From NCBI GenBank assembly GCA_026392845.1, contig JAPLBJ010000006.1, positions 1 through 41,462 on the forward strand: a stretch of 41,462 nt of DNA. The letters run 5' to 3'. A program made the translations under genes and the position numbers. This DNA is from Actinomycetota bacterium. Its GTDB lineage: Bacteria; Actinomycetota; Actinomycetes; Nanopelagicales; Nanopelagicaceae. Below, one piece after another: positions 1 through 8,627 of the stretch; positions within the stretch are counted from its first letter, which is position 1, and the number at the start of each line of letters is the position of its first letter. The notes beneath the pieces were generated by a model, which saw nothing but the letters and a program-made list of their open reading frames with translations, was not told where the DNA came from and made no database searches.

Positions 1-1249
1 CTTGGCTGAAAATGCAACTGTTGTAAAAGACAAGGCACAGATTGCAGATGTTGCAACCATTTCAGCGCAAGATCGCGTTATCGGTGACCTCATTGCAGAA
101 GCAATGGATAAGGTCGGCAAAGATGGCGTTATCACTGTTGAAGAGGCATCAACTACTGGTCTTGAACTCGAATTTACCGAGGGTATGCAATTCGATAAGG
201 GTTATATCTCTCCATATTTCGTAACCGATCAAGATCGCATGGAATCAGTACTTGAAGATGCCTACGTTCTTATCTCAGGAAACAAGATTTCAGCGCTCGC
301 TGACCTCTTGCCAATCCTTGAAAAGGTTGCACAGGCATCAAAGCCACTTTTGATTATTGCCGAAGATGTTGAAGGCGAAGCGCTTTCAACGATGGTGGTC
401 AACCGCATGCGTGGAGTATTTACTTCAGCTGCTGTGAAGGCACCAGGCTTTGGAGATCGTCGTAAGGCAATGTTGCAAGATATTGCAGTACTTACTGGCG
501 GTCAGGTTATTTCATCCGATATCGGAATGAAGCTCGACCAAGTAGGACTTGAATCTCTTGGAAAAGCACGCCGCATCGTGATTTCAAAAGATGCAACAAC
601 AATCGTTGATGGAGCAGGAGATAAGGCAGCTGTTGCTGCACGCGTCTCTGAGATCCGCAACGAGATTGCAAATACAGATTCTGATTGGGATCGTGAGAAG
701 CTACAAGAGCGCGTTGCAAAACTCGCTGGTGGTGTCTGCGTTATCAAAGTTGGAGCACACACTGAAGTTGAGTTGAAAGAGAAGAAGCACCGTCTTGAAG
801 ATGCCATCTCTGCAACTCGCGCAGCAGTAGAAGAAGGAATCGTTATCGGTGGAGGCGCTGCACTTGTTCACGCAGCTGATTCACTCGAAGGCGATCTTGG
901 ATTCACTGGCGATAAAGCAGTAGGTGTTCGCCTAGTTCGCAAAGCATGCGATGAACCACTTCGCTGGATTGCAGAAAATGCAGGCCTTGAAGGTTATGTA
1001 GTTGTTGCAAAGGTTCGCGCAATGAAAGCTAACGAAGGCTTCAATGCTGCAACTGATGTCTATGGCGATCTTGCAAAAGATGGCGTCATCGACCCAGTGA
1101 AAGTAACTCGTTCAGCACTTGCTAACGCTGCCTCTATCGCTGCAATGTTTATTACAACAGAAGCTGTTGTTTATGAGCGTCCAGCAGATCAAGAGCCAGA
1201 AGCAGGTGGACATGGACACTCACTCGGACCTGGTGGGCATTCCCACTAA
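1..1249 (+). CDS. groEL: Chaperonin GroEL (Cpn60, GroEL1 type), 3' part only
   Basis: This is the C-terminal 415 or so residues of the 60-kDa chaperonin that folds proteins in an ATP-driven double ring in the cytoplasm. The reading frame is open at the left edge, so about 130 N-terminal residues of the usual ~540 are missing; the TTG at position 2 is an internal codon. Visible family signatures include [14 protein letters not shown], the apical-domain stretch [30 protein letters not shown], and [13 protein letters not shown]. The aspartate of GDKAVG aligns with the ATPase aspartate Asp398 of the E. coli protein. The tail is Gly/His-rich (four His in the last 14 residues), as in actinobacterial GroEL1, rather than the GGM repeat of GroEL2. 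The neighbours whiB, guaB, guaB3 and guaA match the groEL1 region of mycobacteria, which supports the GroEL1 assignment. Confidence 0.95.
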   Translation, partial: LAENATVVKDKAQIADVATISAQDRVIGDLIAEAMDKVGKDGVITVEEASTTGLELEFTEGMQFDKGYISPYFVTDQDRMESVLEDAYVLISGNKISALADLLPILEKVAQASKPLLIIAEDVEGEALSTMVVNRMRGVFTSAAVKAPGFGDRRKAMLQDIAVLTGGQVISSDIGMKLDQVGLESLGKARRIVISKDATTIVDGAGDKAAVAARVSEIRNEIANTDSDWDREKLQERVAKLAGGVCVIKVGAHTEVELKEKKHRLEDAISATRAAVEEGIVIGGGAALVHAADSLEGDLGFTGDKAVGVRLVRKACDEPLRWIAENAGLEGYVVVAKVRAMKANEGFNAATDVYGDLAKDGVIDPVKVTRSALANAASIAAMFITTEAVVYERPADQEPEAGGHGHSLGPGGHSH

Positions 1250-1254
1250 GTAGT

Positions 1255-1260
1255 TATTCT
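1255..1260 (+). promoter_or_regulatory. Possible -10 element of the ROK kinase gene (leaderless arrangement)
   Basis: TATTCT lies seven bases before the ATG at 1268, and no Shine-Dalgarno sequence precedes that ATG. The spacing would put the transcription start on or next to the start codon, as in actinobacterial leaderless genes. This rests on the motif and spacing alone; no -35 box is obvious. Confidence 0.3.
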
Positions 1261-1267
1261 TACCTCC

Positions 1268-2026
1268 ATGGAGCAGCTAACACTCTCAGTGGATTGCGGT
1301 GGCTTGGGTATCAAAGCTTCAGTACTCGATAGTGCTGGAACGATGAGAGCCCAGGCCATTCGCATTTCTACGCCCTATCCACTTTCGCCAACTCGTTTGA
1401 TAGAAACGATTGTTGATCTCTCGAAATCATTACCGGCAGCCGATCGAGTCAGTGTTGGCATGCCAGGAATGATGCGCCACGGTGTTGTTGTTTCAACTCC
1501 TCATTACATAAATACTGCAGGACCTCGAACACGAATGGATCCGCAACTAAAAGCTGCCTGGGATGGCTTTGATATGCGCGAGGGTCTAACGCGCGCACTG
1601 GGAAAACCAACACTTGTTCTCAACGATGCAGAAGTTCATGGGGCAGGCGTTGTTGCAGGATCTGGTTTTGAAGTTGTACTAACTTTAGGTACAGGACTTG
1701 GATGCGCAGTATTCGATGGCGGAAAACTAGCGCCACATATCGAACTCTCTCATGCAACGATTCGCCGCAACGAAACTTTTGATAGTTGGATTGGTGAACA
1801 TCAACGTCGCTTACTAGGAGATTCTTTTTGGTCTCGTCGCATCAAAGCAATGGTCGATGAATTGCGCCCAGTCTTTCACTGGGACCGTCTGTATTTGGGT
1901 GGCGGAAATTCACGCAGAATAAAAGATTCAGTGATTCACAAATTGGGCGATGATGTGGTGATTGTTCCAAACGAAGCAGGAATTATTGGGGGAGTTCGAG
2001 CATGGAATTTGCCCGGAGATAATTAG
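1268..2026 (+). CDS. ROK-family sugar kinase, polyphosphate glucokinase-like
   Basis: A 252-residue ROK-fold kinase that probably phosphorylates glucose, using polyphosphate and/or ATP. The phosphate-binding motif DCGGLGIK is at residues 9-16, the catalytic base Asp is in LND (residue 120), and the second glycine-rich loop LTLGTGLG is at 138-145. The length and the spacing of motifs match actinobacterial polyphosphate glucokinases (about 250-270 residues), not the longer ATP-glucokinases. The usual ExGH motif reads ELSH (159-162), so Gly is replaced by Ser. The gene follows groEL by 18 bases and converges with whiB, sharing four bases at the stop codons. Substrate and phosphoryl donor are inferred from family resemblance; another ROK hexokinase activity is possible. 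Confidence 0.75.
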   Translation: MEQLTLSVDCGGLGIKASVLDSAGTMRAQAIRISTPYPLSPTRLIETIVDLSKSLPAADRVSVGMPGMMRHGVVVSTPHYINTAGPRTRMDPQLKAAWDGFDMREGLTRALGKPTLVLNDAEVHGAGVVAGSGFEVVLTLGTGLGCAVFDGGKLAPHIELSHATIRRNETFDSWIGEHQRRLLGDSFWSRRIKAMVDELRPVFHWDRLYLGGGNSRRIKDSVIHKLGDDVVIVPNEAGIIGGVRAWNLPGDN

Positions 2027-2325
2027 GAAGCGCTAGAAATAGCTGCTGGCATACCCGAATCAATAATCGCTAAGCGATCATCTTCAGAAAGACCGCCCCA
2101 TATTCCGTAAGGCTCTTGAACAGCAAGTGCATGCGTGCGGCATGCAAGCATTACTGGGCAGGATGCGCAGACAGCCTTTGCTGCATTTTCACGATTGCGA
2201 CGGCGAGGTCCACGTTCTCCATCTGGATGGAAAAACATCTCTGCCGGCAAATTGCGGCAGGCGCCCTCGTACTGCCAATCCCAATTATCAGTAGTGGGTT
2301 GGGGTAAACGCGAAATTTCAGCCAT
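2023..2325 (-). CDS. WhiB-family iron-sulfur protein, WhiB3-like
   Basis: A 100-residue WhiB-like protein, an actinobacterial transcription factor that carries a [4Fe-4S] cluster, senses redox or NO and binds the primary sigma factor. The four cluster cysteines are at residues 23, 53, 56 and 62 (C-x29-CxxC-x5-C), followed by the turn GIWGG at 74-78. The segments MFFHPDGERG and ACRTHALAVQEPYG closely resemble mycobacterial WhiB3, which also neighbours groEL1. I chose the ATG at 2325 (MAEISRL), because the longer in-frame start at 2367 adds a non-conserved leader. After GIWGGLSEDDR the tail is acidic or neutral and ends PAAISSAS, so the basic DNA-binding tail of most WhiB proteins is absent. 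The cofactor and the role in regulation are inferred from the family. Confidence 0.88.
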   Translation of the reverse strand: MAEISRLPQPTTDNWDWQYEGACRNLPAEMFFHPDGERGPRRRNRENAAKAVCASCPVMLACRTHALAVQEPYGIWGGLSEDDRLAIIDSGMPAAISSAS

Positions 2326-2436
2326 GCGCCCACTATACAACCGCTTCATAGGTTGTTCAAGTAGCAACGGGTCAGAAGTTGTTCATGAGCGTGTTTTGGA
2401 GTGGTGAGTTCTCTCACTTAGCGACACCATAGGCAC

Positions 2437-3312
2437 ATGGAAGAGCTACTCACTGTCGCGGGGGTAGCCAGAAGGCTAGGGATTGCACCAGCCACCTTGA
2501 GAACATGGGATCGCCGTTATGGCCTTGGTCCAACAGATCATGAAGAGGGAAACCATCGAAAGTATGGCCCCCAGGATGTTGCGCGACTCATGGTCATGCG
2601 AAGACTCATAGCTTCAGGAGTCTCCCCATCCGATGCATCAAAACAAGCGCTCGAACACGAGAGCGCAGTTGAAATTCATGCAATGGCAATAGAGTTTCGA
2701 GATCGAAGTGAATTTGTAGATGCAATTTATTCCTCCGCGATGGCACTAGATCGCGACTTTGTCGTAACTTTTCTTATGGAAGATATAAAAAAGAATGGCG
2801 TCATTCGCTCCTGGCAGGAAGTCATTGTTCCAGTGCTTACATTAGTTGGTCAGGATTGGGAAAGAACGGGTCGAGGGATTGAAGTAGAACATCTGCTCAC
2901 TGAAATTCTCAAAACAATCTTCCGTGGAAAGGCAACAAGGAATTTCACACCAAGAAACCCAAGACCAATTGTTTTAGCATCAGTGGGCGAGGAAATGCAC
3001 AGCCTTTCGCTACATGTATTAGCAGCAGCGCTTGCTGAAAAAGAGATCGAGAGTTATCTACTTGGCTCTAGAACTCCGCATGAAGCTCTCTGTGCAGTTG
3101 TAACTCGCTCAGCACCACCGGCGATATTCCTATGGGCCCAATTACCAGCGCATGCAAACCCAAAATTCTTCAACGATCTTCCAGTGGTGCGGCCAGCGCC
3201 TCGCATTGTCCTTGGGGGACCAGGTTGGGATCCAAAAGATTGTTCCGATGTTGCAGTTGTACATGATTTACCGAGTGCATGCCTTGAAATCGAGCGTGCA
3301 GTAGGGCTCTAA
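2437..3312 (+). CDS. MerR-type regulator with CarH-like cobalamin-binding domain (putative light/B12 sensor)
   Basis: A 291-residue transcription factor. Residues 1-72 are a MerR winged helix (TVAGVARRLGIAPATLRTWDRRYGL, then HRKYGPQDV). Residues 75-165 form a helical cap and 175-291 a Rossmann B12-binding domain. The middle domain has Trp141, Glu151 and His152, the W-x9-EH motif that covers adenosylcobalamin in CarH/LitR photoreceptors. His188 in GEEMH sits where CarH has its lower-ligand His (36 residues after the EH His, against 35 in Thermus CarH). Strand motifs LLGSRTP and RIVLGGPGW fit a B12 fold. In CarH, light breaks the Co-C bond, tetramers fall apart and DNA is released. The gene stands alone between divergent whiB and guaB. 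The target genes are unknown; the domain call is firm, the light-sensing role is inference. Confidence 0.8.
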   Translation: MEELLTVAGVARRLGIAPATLRTWDRRYGLGPTDHEEGNHRKYGPQDVARLMVMRRLIASGVSPSDASKQALEHESAVEIHAMAIEFRDRSEFVDAIYSSAMALDRDFVVTFLMEDIKKNGVIRSWQEVIVPVLTLVGQDWERTGRGIEVEHLLTEILKTIFRGKATRNFTPRNPRPIVLASVGEEMHSLSLHVLAAALAEKEIESYLLGSRTPHEALCAVVTRSAPPAIFLWAQLPAHANPKFFNDLPVVRPAPRIVLGGPGWDPKDCSDVAVVHDLPSACLEIERAVGL

Positions 3313-3320
3313 AGCCCCGA

Positions 3321-3326
3321 TAGACT
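3321..3326 (+). promoter_or_regulatory. Possible -10 element of the guaB-guaB3-guaA operon
   Basis: TAGACT lies 32 bases before the guaB ATG, and a GGAGGG ribosome-binding site follows at about 3350. This would give a short 5' leader. No convincing -35 box is seen, so the call rests on the -10 match and its position in the only gap before the operon. Confidence 0.35.
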
Positions 3327-3340
3327 TACGTCTTCATTGA

Positions 3341-4471
<1,131 letters not shown>

Positions 4472-4482
4472 GGGAGCCCGCC

Positions 4483-5595
4483 ATGAGCGATATTGAAATT
4501 GCACCAGGAAAGCGCGCACGTACTGCTTATTCTTTTGACGATATTGCCATCGTGCCAAGTCGTCGTACTCGCGACCCAGAAGATGTTTCAACTGCGTGGC
4601 AGATAGATGCATACAAGTTTGAACTTCCAATGCTTGCAGCGCCAATGGATTCAGTTGTCTCACCGGATACTGCAATCGCTATTGGAAAATTAGGCGGACT
4701 TGGTGTTCTCAACCTTGAGGGCCTTTGGACTCGCTATGAAGATCCACGTATTCCACTTGGTGAAATTGCATCGATGCCAGATAAGCATGCAACAAAGCGC
4801 ATGCAAGAAATTTATAGCGCACCGATTCAACCAACTCTTATCAAAGAACGTATCAAGCAGATTCGCGATGCAGGAATCACTGTTGCGGCTTCGCTTTCAC
4901 CACAGCGCACTGCCCAACTTCATAAAGCGGTAATTGATGCAGGTGTCGATATATTCGTCATCCGCGGAACGACTGTGAGCGCTGAACATGTTGCATCGGA
5001 GACAGAAGCACTCAACCTTAAGAAATTTATTTATGAACTCGATGTCCCAGTAATAGTTGGTGGAGTTGCAACTGCAACAGGTGCGCTTCACCTTATGCGT
5101 GCAGGTGCTGCAGGTGTACTCGTTGGATTCGGTGGCGGTTCTGCGCACACCACTCGTAAAGTTTTAGGTATCGAAGTTCCAATGGCATCTGCAGTTGCAG
5201 AGGTTGCCTCTGCTCGCCGTGAATATCTAGATGAATCTGGTGGTCGTTACGTTCACGTTATTGCCGATGGTTCAGTTGGTCGCAGCGGTGATATCGCAAA
5301 AGCAATTGCTATGGGCGCTGATGCAGTAATGATGGGCTCACCACTTGCAAAAGCTGTAGAAGCACCAGGCCTTGGTTGGCACTGGGGATCAGAGGCTCAT
5401 CACCAAGTTTTGCCACGTGGTGAACGTGTTGCAGTTGGTACATCAGGAACTCTTGAAGAGATTTTGCTTGGACCTTCCCATGCAGCAGATGGCTCCATGA
5501 ATCTCTTTGGCGCATTACGTCGCGCAATGGCTACATGCGGTTATTCCGATGTGAAATCTTTTCAGCGAGTAGAAGTAATTATTCATCGTGCCTAA
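4483..5595 (+). CDS. guaB3: GuaB3-family IMP dehydrogenase-related protein
   Basis: A 370-residue TIM-barrel protein of the GuaB3 family, which sits beside guaB in most actinobacteria. N-terminal [19 protein letters not shown] and [16 protein letters not shown], and C-terminal [19 protein letters not shown], are typical of mycobacterial GuaB3. The region equivalent to the IMPDH catalytic loop reads GGGSAHTTR (217-225), with His222 at the place of the essential Cys, so ordinary IMPDH chemistry is unlikely. The phosphate-binding [11 protein letters not shown] region is kept. It follows guaB after 11 bases with a GGGGAG ribosome site and overlaps guaA by eight bases, so it is translated with guanine-nucleotide genes. 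The true reaction in actinobacteria is uncertain. Confidence 0.9.
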   Translation: MSDIEIAPGKRARTAYSFDDIAIVPSRRTRDPEDVSTAWQIDAYKFELPMLAAPMDSVVSPDTAIAIGKLGGLGVLNLEGLWTRYEDPRIPLGEIASMPDKHATKRMQEIYSAPIQPTLIKERIKQIRDAGITVAASLSPQRTAQLHKAVIDAGVDIFVIRGTTVSAEHVASETEALNLKKFIYELDVPVIVGGVATATGALHLMRAGAAGVLVGFGGGSAHTTRKVLGIEVPMASAVAEVASARREYLDESGGRYVHVIADGSVGRSGDIAKAIAMGADAVMMGSPLAKAVEAPGLGWHWGSEAHHQVLPRGERVAVGTSGTLEEILLGPSHAADGSMNLFGALRRAMATCGYSDVKSFQRVEVIIHRA

Positions 5596-7150
5596 AGAAG
5601 TTCCTGAAAGCGGCGCCGTACTTGTCGTCGACTTTGGGGCTCAATATGCACAACTCATTGCACGTCGAGTTCGCGAGGCAAATGTATTTTCCGAAATAGT
5701 CCCCTCAACAATTACTGCTGCTCAAGTAAAAGCTAAATCACCAGCTGCAATTGTTTTATCGGGTGGGCCTTCAAGCGTTTATGCAGAAAATGCTCCTAGT
5801 TTTGATGCAGAGATATTTGCACTAGGTATTCCTATCTTTGGTATTTGTTATGGTTTTCAAAAGATGGCTGCTGCACTCGGTGGCGTAGTTAGTCAGACTG
5901 GAAAATCAGAATTTGGACGTACCGATCTTGTAGCAAAAACATCCACAAAAATATTTACATCGATTCCAGAGAAGCAAAAGGTATGGATGTCACATGGTGA
6001 TGCAGTTTCCCAGGCACCAGCGGGCTTCACGGTTTGCGCATCGACTGCTGATACACCGATTGCAGCATTTGAAAATGGATCAGGAAAGTTAGCTGGCGTT
6101 CAATTCCACCCAGAAGTTCTACATTCTGAATATGGGCAAGCAATTTTGAAGAACTGGTTACTCAATATCGCAGGGTGTACACCAACATGGACAACGGCAA
6201 ATATTGCTGAAAATGAAATCGCAAAAGCTAAAGAGATAATTGGTAGCAAGAGAGTAATTTGCGGTTTGTCAGGTGGAGTCGATTCTGCAGTTGCAGCAGC
6301 AATAATTCAACGCGCAGTAGGTTCACAACTCACATGTGTATTTGTTGATCACGGATTATTACGTAGCGGAGAATCCGAACAAGTTCAACGTGACTTTGTT
6401 GCAGTAACAGGTGTTGATTTGGTCGTTGTTGACGCCGTTTCACAATTCTTAGATGCCCTTGCGGGCGTAATTGATCCTGAAGAAAAGCGCAAAATTATTG
6501 GCCGCGAATTTATTCGATCTTTTGAAAAAGCTGCTCGAGATATTGCTGCAGGTGGAGAAGTTGAATTCCTAGTACAAGGCACTCTCTATCCCGATGTTGT
6601 TGAATCAGGTGGCGGAACAGGAACTGCAAATATAAAGTCACACCATAATGTTGGTGGCCTACCTGATGATTTGAAATTTACTTTAGTCGAACCACTTAGA
6701 ACTTTATTCAAAGATGAAGTTCGTCAGGTGGGAATTGAGTTAGGACTTCCTGAGGAAATAGTTTGGCGTCAGCCATTTCCTGGCCCCGGACTTGGAATTC
6801 GCATTATTGGCGCGGTAAATGAAGAGCGCTTAGAAATATTGCGTCATGCTGATTCCATCGCACGAGCTGAACTAAAATTAGCGGGCTTAGATCGTGATAT
6901 CTGGCAATGCCCCGTTGTTTTATTGGCAGATGTGAGAAGTGTGGGAGTTCAAGGTGATGGTCGTACATATGGTCACCCAATTGTGTTACGTCCCGTATCT
7001 AGTGAAGATGCAATGACTGCAGATTGGTCAAGAGTTCCGTATGATGTCCTTGAAAAGATTTCAACGCGGATCACTAATGAGGTTCGCGAAGTAAATCGAG
7101 TGGTTCTCGACATCACGAGTAAGCCACCAGGAACTATTGAGTGGGAATGA
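5588..7150 (+). CDS. guaA: GMP synthase (glutamine-hydrolysing)
   Basis: Converts XMP, ATP and glutamine to GMP. The class I glutamine amidotransferase domain (about residues 10-195) has the nucleophile Cys87 in GICYGFQ and His174/Glu176 in QFHPEV. The ATP pyrophosphatase domain carries the PP-loop SGGVDS (228-233). The C-terminal dimerisation domain ends with the conserved KPPGTIEWE. The 520-residue length is normal. The start is GTG at 5588, inside the last codons of guaB3 (eight-base overlap), which implies translational coupling. It completes a guaB-guaB3-guaA operon, so IMP-to-GMP conversion is encoded in one transcript. Confidence 0.97.
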   Translation: MPKEVPESGAVLVVDFGAQYAQLIARRVREANVFSEIVPSTITAAQVKAKSPAAIVLSGGPSSVYAENAPSFDAEIFALGIPIFGICYGFQKMAAALGGVVSQTGKSEFGRTDLVAKTSTKIFTSIPEKQKVWMSHGDAVSQAPAGFTVCASTADTPIAAFENGSGKLAGVQFHPEVLHSEYGQAILKNWLLNIAGCTPTWTTANIAENEIAKAKEIIGSKRVICGLSGGVDSAVAAAIIQRAVGSQLTCVFVDHGLLRSGESEQVQRDFVAVTGVDLVVVDAVSQFLDALAGVIDPEEKRKIIGREFIRSFEKAARDIAAGGEVEFLVQGTLYPDVVESGGGTGTANIKSHHNVGGLPDDLKFTLVEPLRTLFKDEVRQVGIELGLPEEIVWRQPFPGPGLGIRIIGAVNEERLEILRHADSIARAELKLAGLDRDIWQCPVVLLADVRSVGVQGDGRTYGHPIVLRPVSSEDAMTADWSRVPYDVLEKISTRITNEVREVNRVVLDITSKPPGTIEWE

Positions 7151-7151
7151 T

Positions 7152-7832
7152 ATGAAACGCACTTTTGGAATTGCGGTAACAGTTGCACTTTTGGCATCTA
7201 TTTTTTCAACTTCACCAGCGCTAGCTGCTGAACCAAAAGTAAACCCACCTAAGTGCACAAAATCAAAAGCTATTCCTCATGATCCAAAAAAGGTTGTACA
7301 ACCCACAAAGAGCCTCAAATCGCTTCCACGCACAATTATTTTTTCCACAAATTGTGGAGATATTGTTGTTGAAACTGTAGGTAAGAAAGCGCCTGTAACA
7401 ATTACTGCGCTAACAACTCTTGCTAAGGCCGGATATTTTGATCAAAGCATCTGCCACAGACTTACAACACAAGGTCTTTTTGTTCTGCAATGCGGGGATC
7501 CAACAGCTAGTGCAAGCGGTAGCCCAACAGGATGGAAAGGCTACATGGATGAAAATTTGCCAGTTGGCAAAGTAATGACTTATCCCGCTGGCACTGTTGC
7601 AATGGCTAATTCAGGACCAAATACAAATGGAAGCCAAATCTTCTTTGTCTTTGGTGATTCAAGCCTTCAACCAAATTACACAATATGGGGCAAAGTTACT
7701 TCTGGTCTCGATATTTTGAACTCGATTGCTAGCTTGGGCGCTGTTCAGCCTGATGGTAAAGGTCAATATGTTTACGCAGGTGATGGTTTTCCTGTGCAAC
7801 TCGTAGCCATCGAGAAAGTAACTATCAAATAA
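7152..7832 (+). CDS. Secreted cyclophilin-type peptidyl-prolyl isomerase
   Basis: A 226-residue extracytoplasmic cyclophilin that would speed proline isomerisation during folding of exported proteins. A signal peptide is clear: MKR, then a hydrophobic core (FGIAVTVALLASIF) and the signal peptidase I site ALA-A at about residue 25. No lipobox Cys is present. The cyclophilin core begins at TIIFSTNCGDIVVE and includes FDQSICHRL, GTVAMANSGPNTNGSQIFFVF and a WGKV segment. I took the ATG at 7152 rather than 7137 because the earlier codon lies inside guaA and would put five extra residues before the signal peptide. It follows guaA directly and converges with the deacetylase gene, leaving one base between stop codons. 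Confidence 0.88.
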   Translation: MKRTFGIAVTVALLASIFSTSPALAAEPKVNPPKCTKSKAIPHDPKKVVQPTKSLKSLPRTIIFSTNCGDIVVETVGKKAPVTITALTTLAKAGYFDQSICHRLTTQGLFVLQCGDPTASASGSPTGWKGYMDENLPVGKVMTYPAGTVAMANSGPNTNGSQIFFVFGDSSLQPNYTIWGKVTSGLDILNSIASLGAVQPDGKGQYVYAGDGFPVQLVAIEKVTIK

Positions 7833-7833
7833 T

Positions 7834-8559
7834 TTAGTTTGTATTTATTATTTTGAAAGCTTCAGCAATTCTTCCTTCGGCAAAGCCTGCCACGCCAGCA
7901 TTTCGCTGTCCCCATTCTTTGACCATATTTTCAAGTTCTGGGTTATGAGCAGTTTGAGAAACATGAGAATGAAGTGCATTCATCTTTAGATCAAATGTAT
8001 CCGTGATATCTACAAAGTGATCAGGAGTCGCAAAGCCCATCACCCATACTTCTTTGACTTTCCAAGGTTTTAGGCCCTCATCTTTGAGTAAGTCCGTAAA
8101 TGCAAATGGGTTTCTGGCATCTGGATAAACCGCTTGTATTGCTGCTTCACCTGCGGCCAAATGATCTGGATGGCTTGCACCAATTCGATCCCAATTTCGC
8201 TCAGGACTTTGGCAGACCATTCGATCTGGTTGTGAGATTCTAATTTGGCGCACAATATCTTTGCGAAGTTGGATAGTTGCTTCTAAATGTCCATCAACAT
8301 AATTCAAGAAAGTTATATCTGTAACTCCAACAGCAGCACCAGCTGCTCTTTGTTCACGTTGGCGAACAGCGGGCATATCTTCTTTAGCAATTCCAGATTC
8401 TTCGCCACCTTGGTCACCATTGGTGCAAAAGACATAGGAGACTTCAATTCCTTTTTTTACCCACTGAGCGATTGTTCCTGAAGCACCAAAATCGGAGTCA
8501 TCTGGATGGGCATTGATAACTAGGACCTTCTTGATCTCGCTATCGGCTATCGGTTCCAT
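7834..8559 (-). CDS. PIG-L (LmbE-like) zinc-dependent deacetylase
   Basis: A 241-residue enzyme of the LmbE/PIG-L family, which removes acyl groups from N-acetylglucosaminyl or similar amides using zinc. The zinc motif AHPDD is at 17-21 and the second motif SHPDH at 129-133. The fold fits intracellular deacetylases such as MshB or Mca, but the substrate cannot be told from sequence; there is no mycothiol gene beside it. The start is supported by the AAGGAGAG ribosome site just upstream on the minus strand. It is divergent from pcrA and convergent with the cyclophilin gene. Family assignment is firm; the substrate is unknown. Confidence 0.85.
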   Translation of the reverse strand: MEPIADSEIKKVLVINAHPDDSDFGASGTIAQWVKKGIEVSYVFCTNGDQGGEESGIAKEDMPAVRQREQRAAGAAVGVTDITFLNYVDGHLEATIQLRKDIVRQIRISQPDRMVCQSPERNWDRIGASHPDHLAAGEAAIQAVYPDARNPFAFTDLLKDEGLKPWKVKEVWVMGFATPDHFVDITDTFDLKMNALHSHVSQTAHNPELENMVKEWGQRNAGVAGFAEGRIAEAFKIINTN

Positions 8560-8599
8560 GAGTCTCTCCTTTGATAATGACCAATACTAATCTGGGAAT

Positions 8600-8617
8600 G
8601 GCTATTTAAAGATAGCC
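8600..8617. promoter_or_regulatory. Inverted repeat in the promoter region of the helicase gene
   Basis: GGCTAT and ATAGCC form a perfect six-base inverted repeat around TTAAAG, ending ten bases before the helicase ATG. It may be an operator or overlap a -10 element (TAGCCT at 8613). It does not resemble the actinobacterial LexA box. The function is unknown. Confidence 0.3.
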
Positions 8618-8627
8618 TTCCTTCCTT

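Noticed and set aside
2-1249. GroEL starting at TTG position 2
   Set aside because: The family needs about 130 more N-terminal residues; the TTG is an internal codon of a gene cut by the window edge.
3304-3317. GGGCT-CTAA-AGCCC hairpin at the end of the MerR gene as a terminator
   Set aside because: Only five base pairs and no T-run follows; too weak to call.
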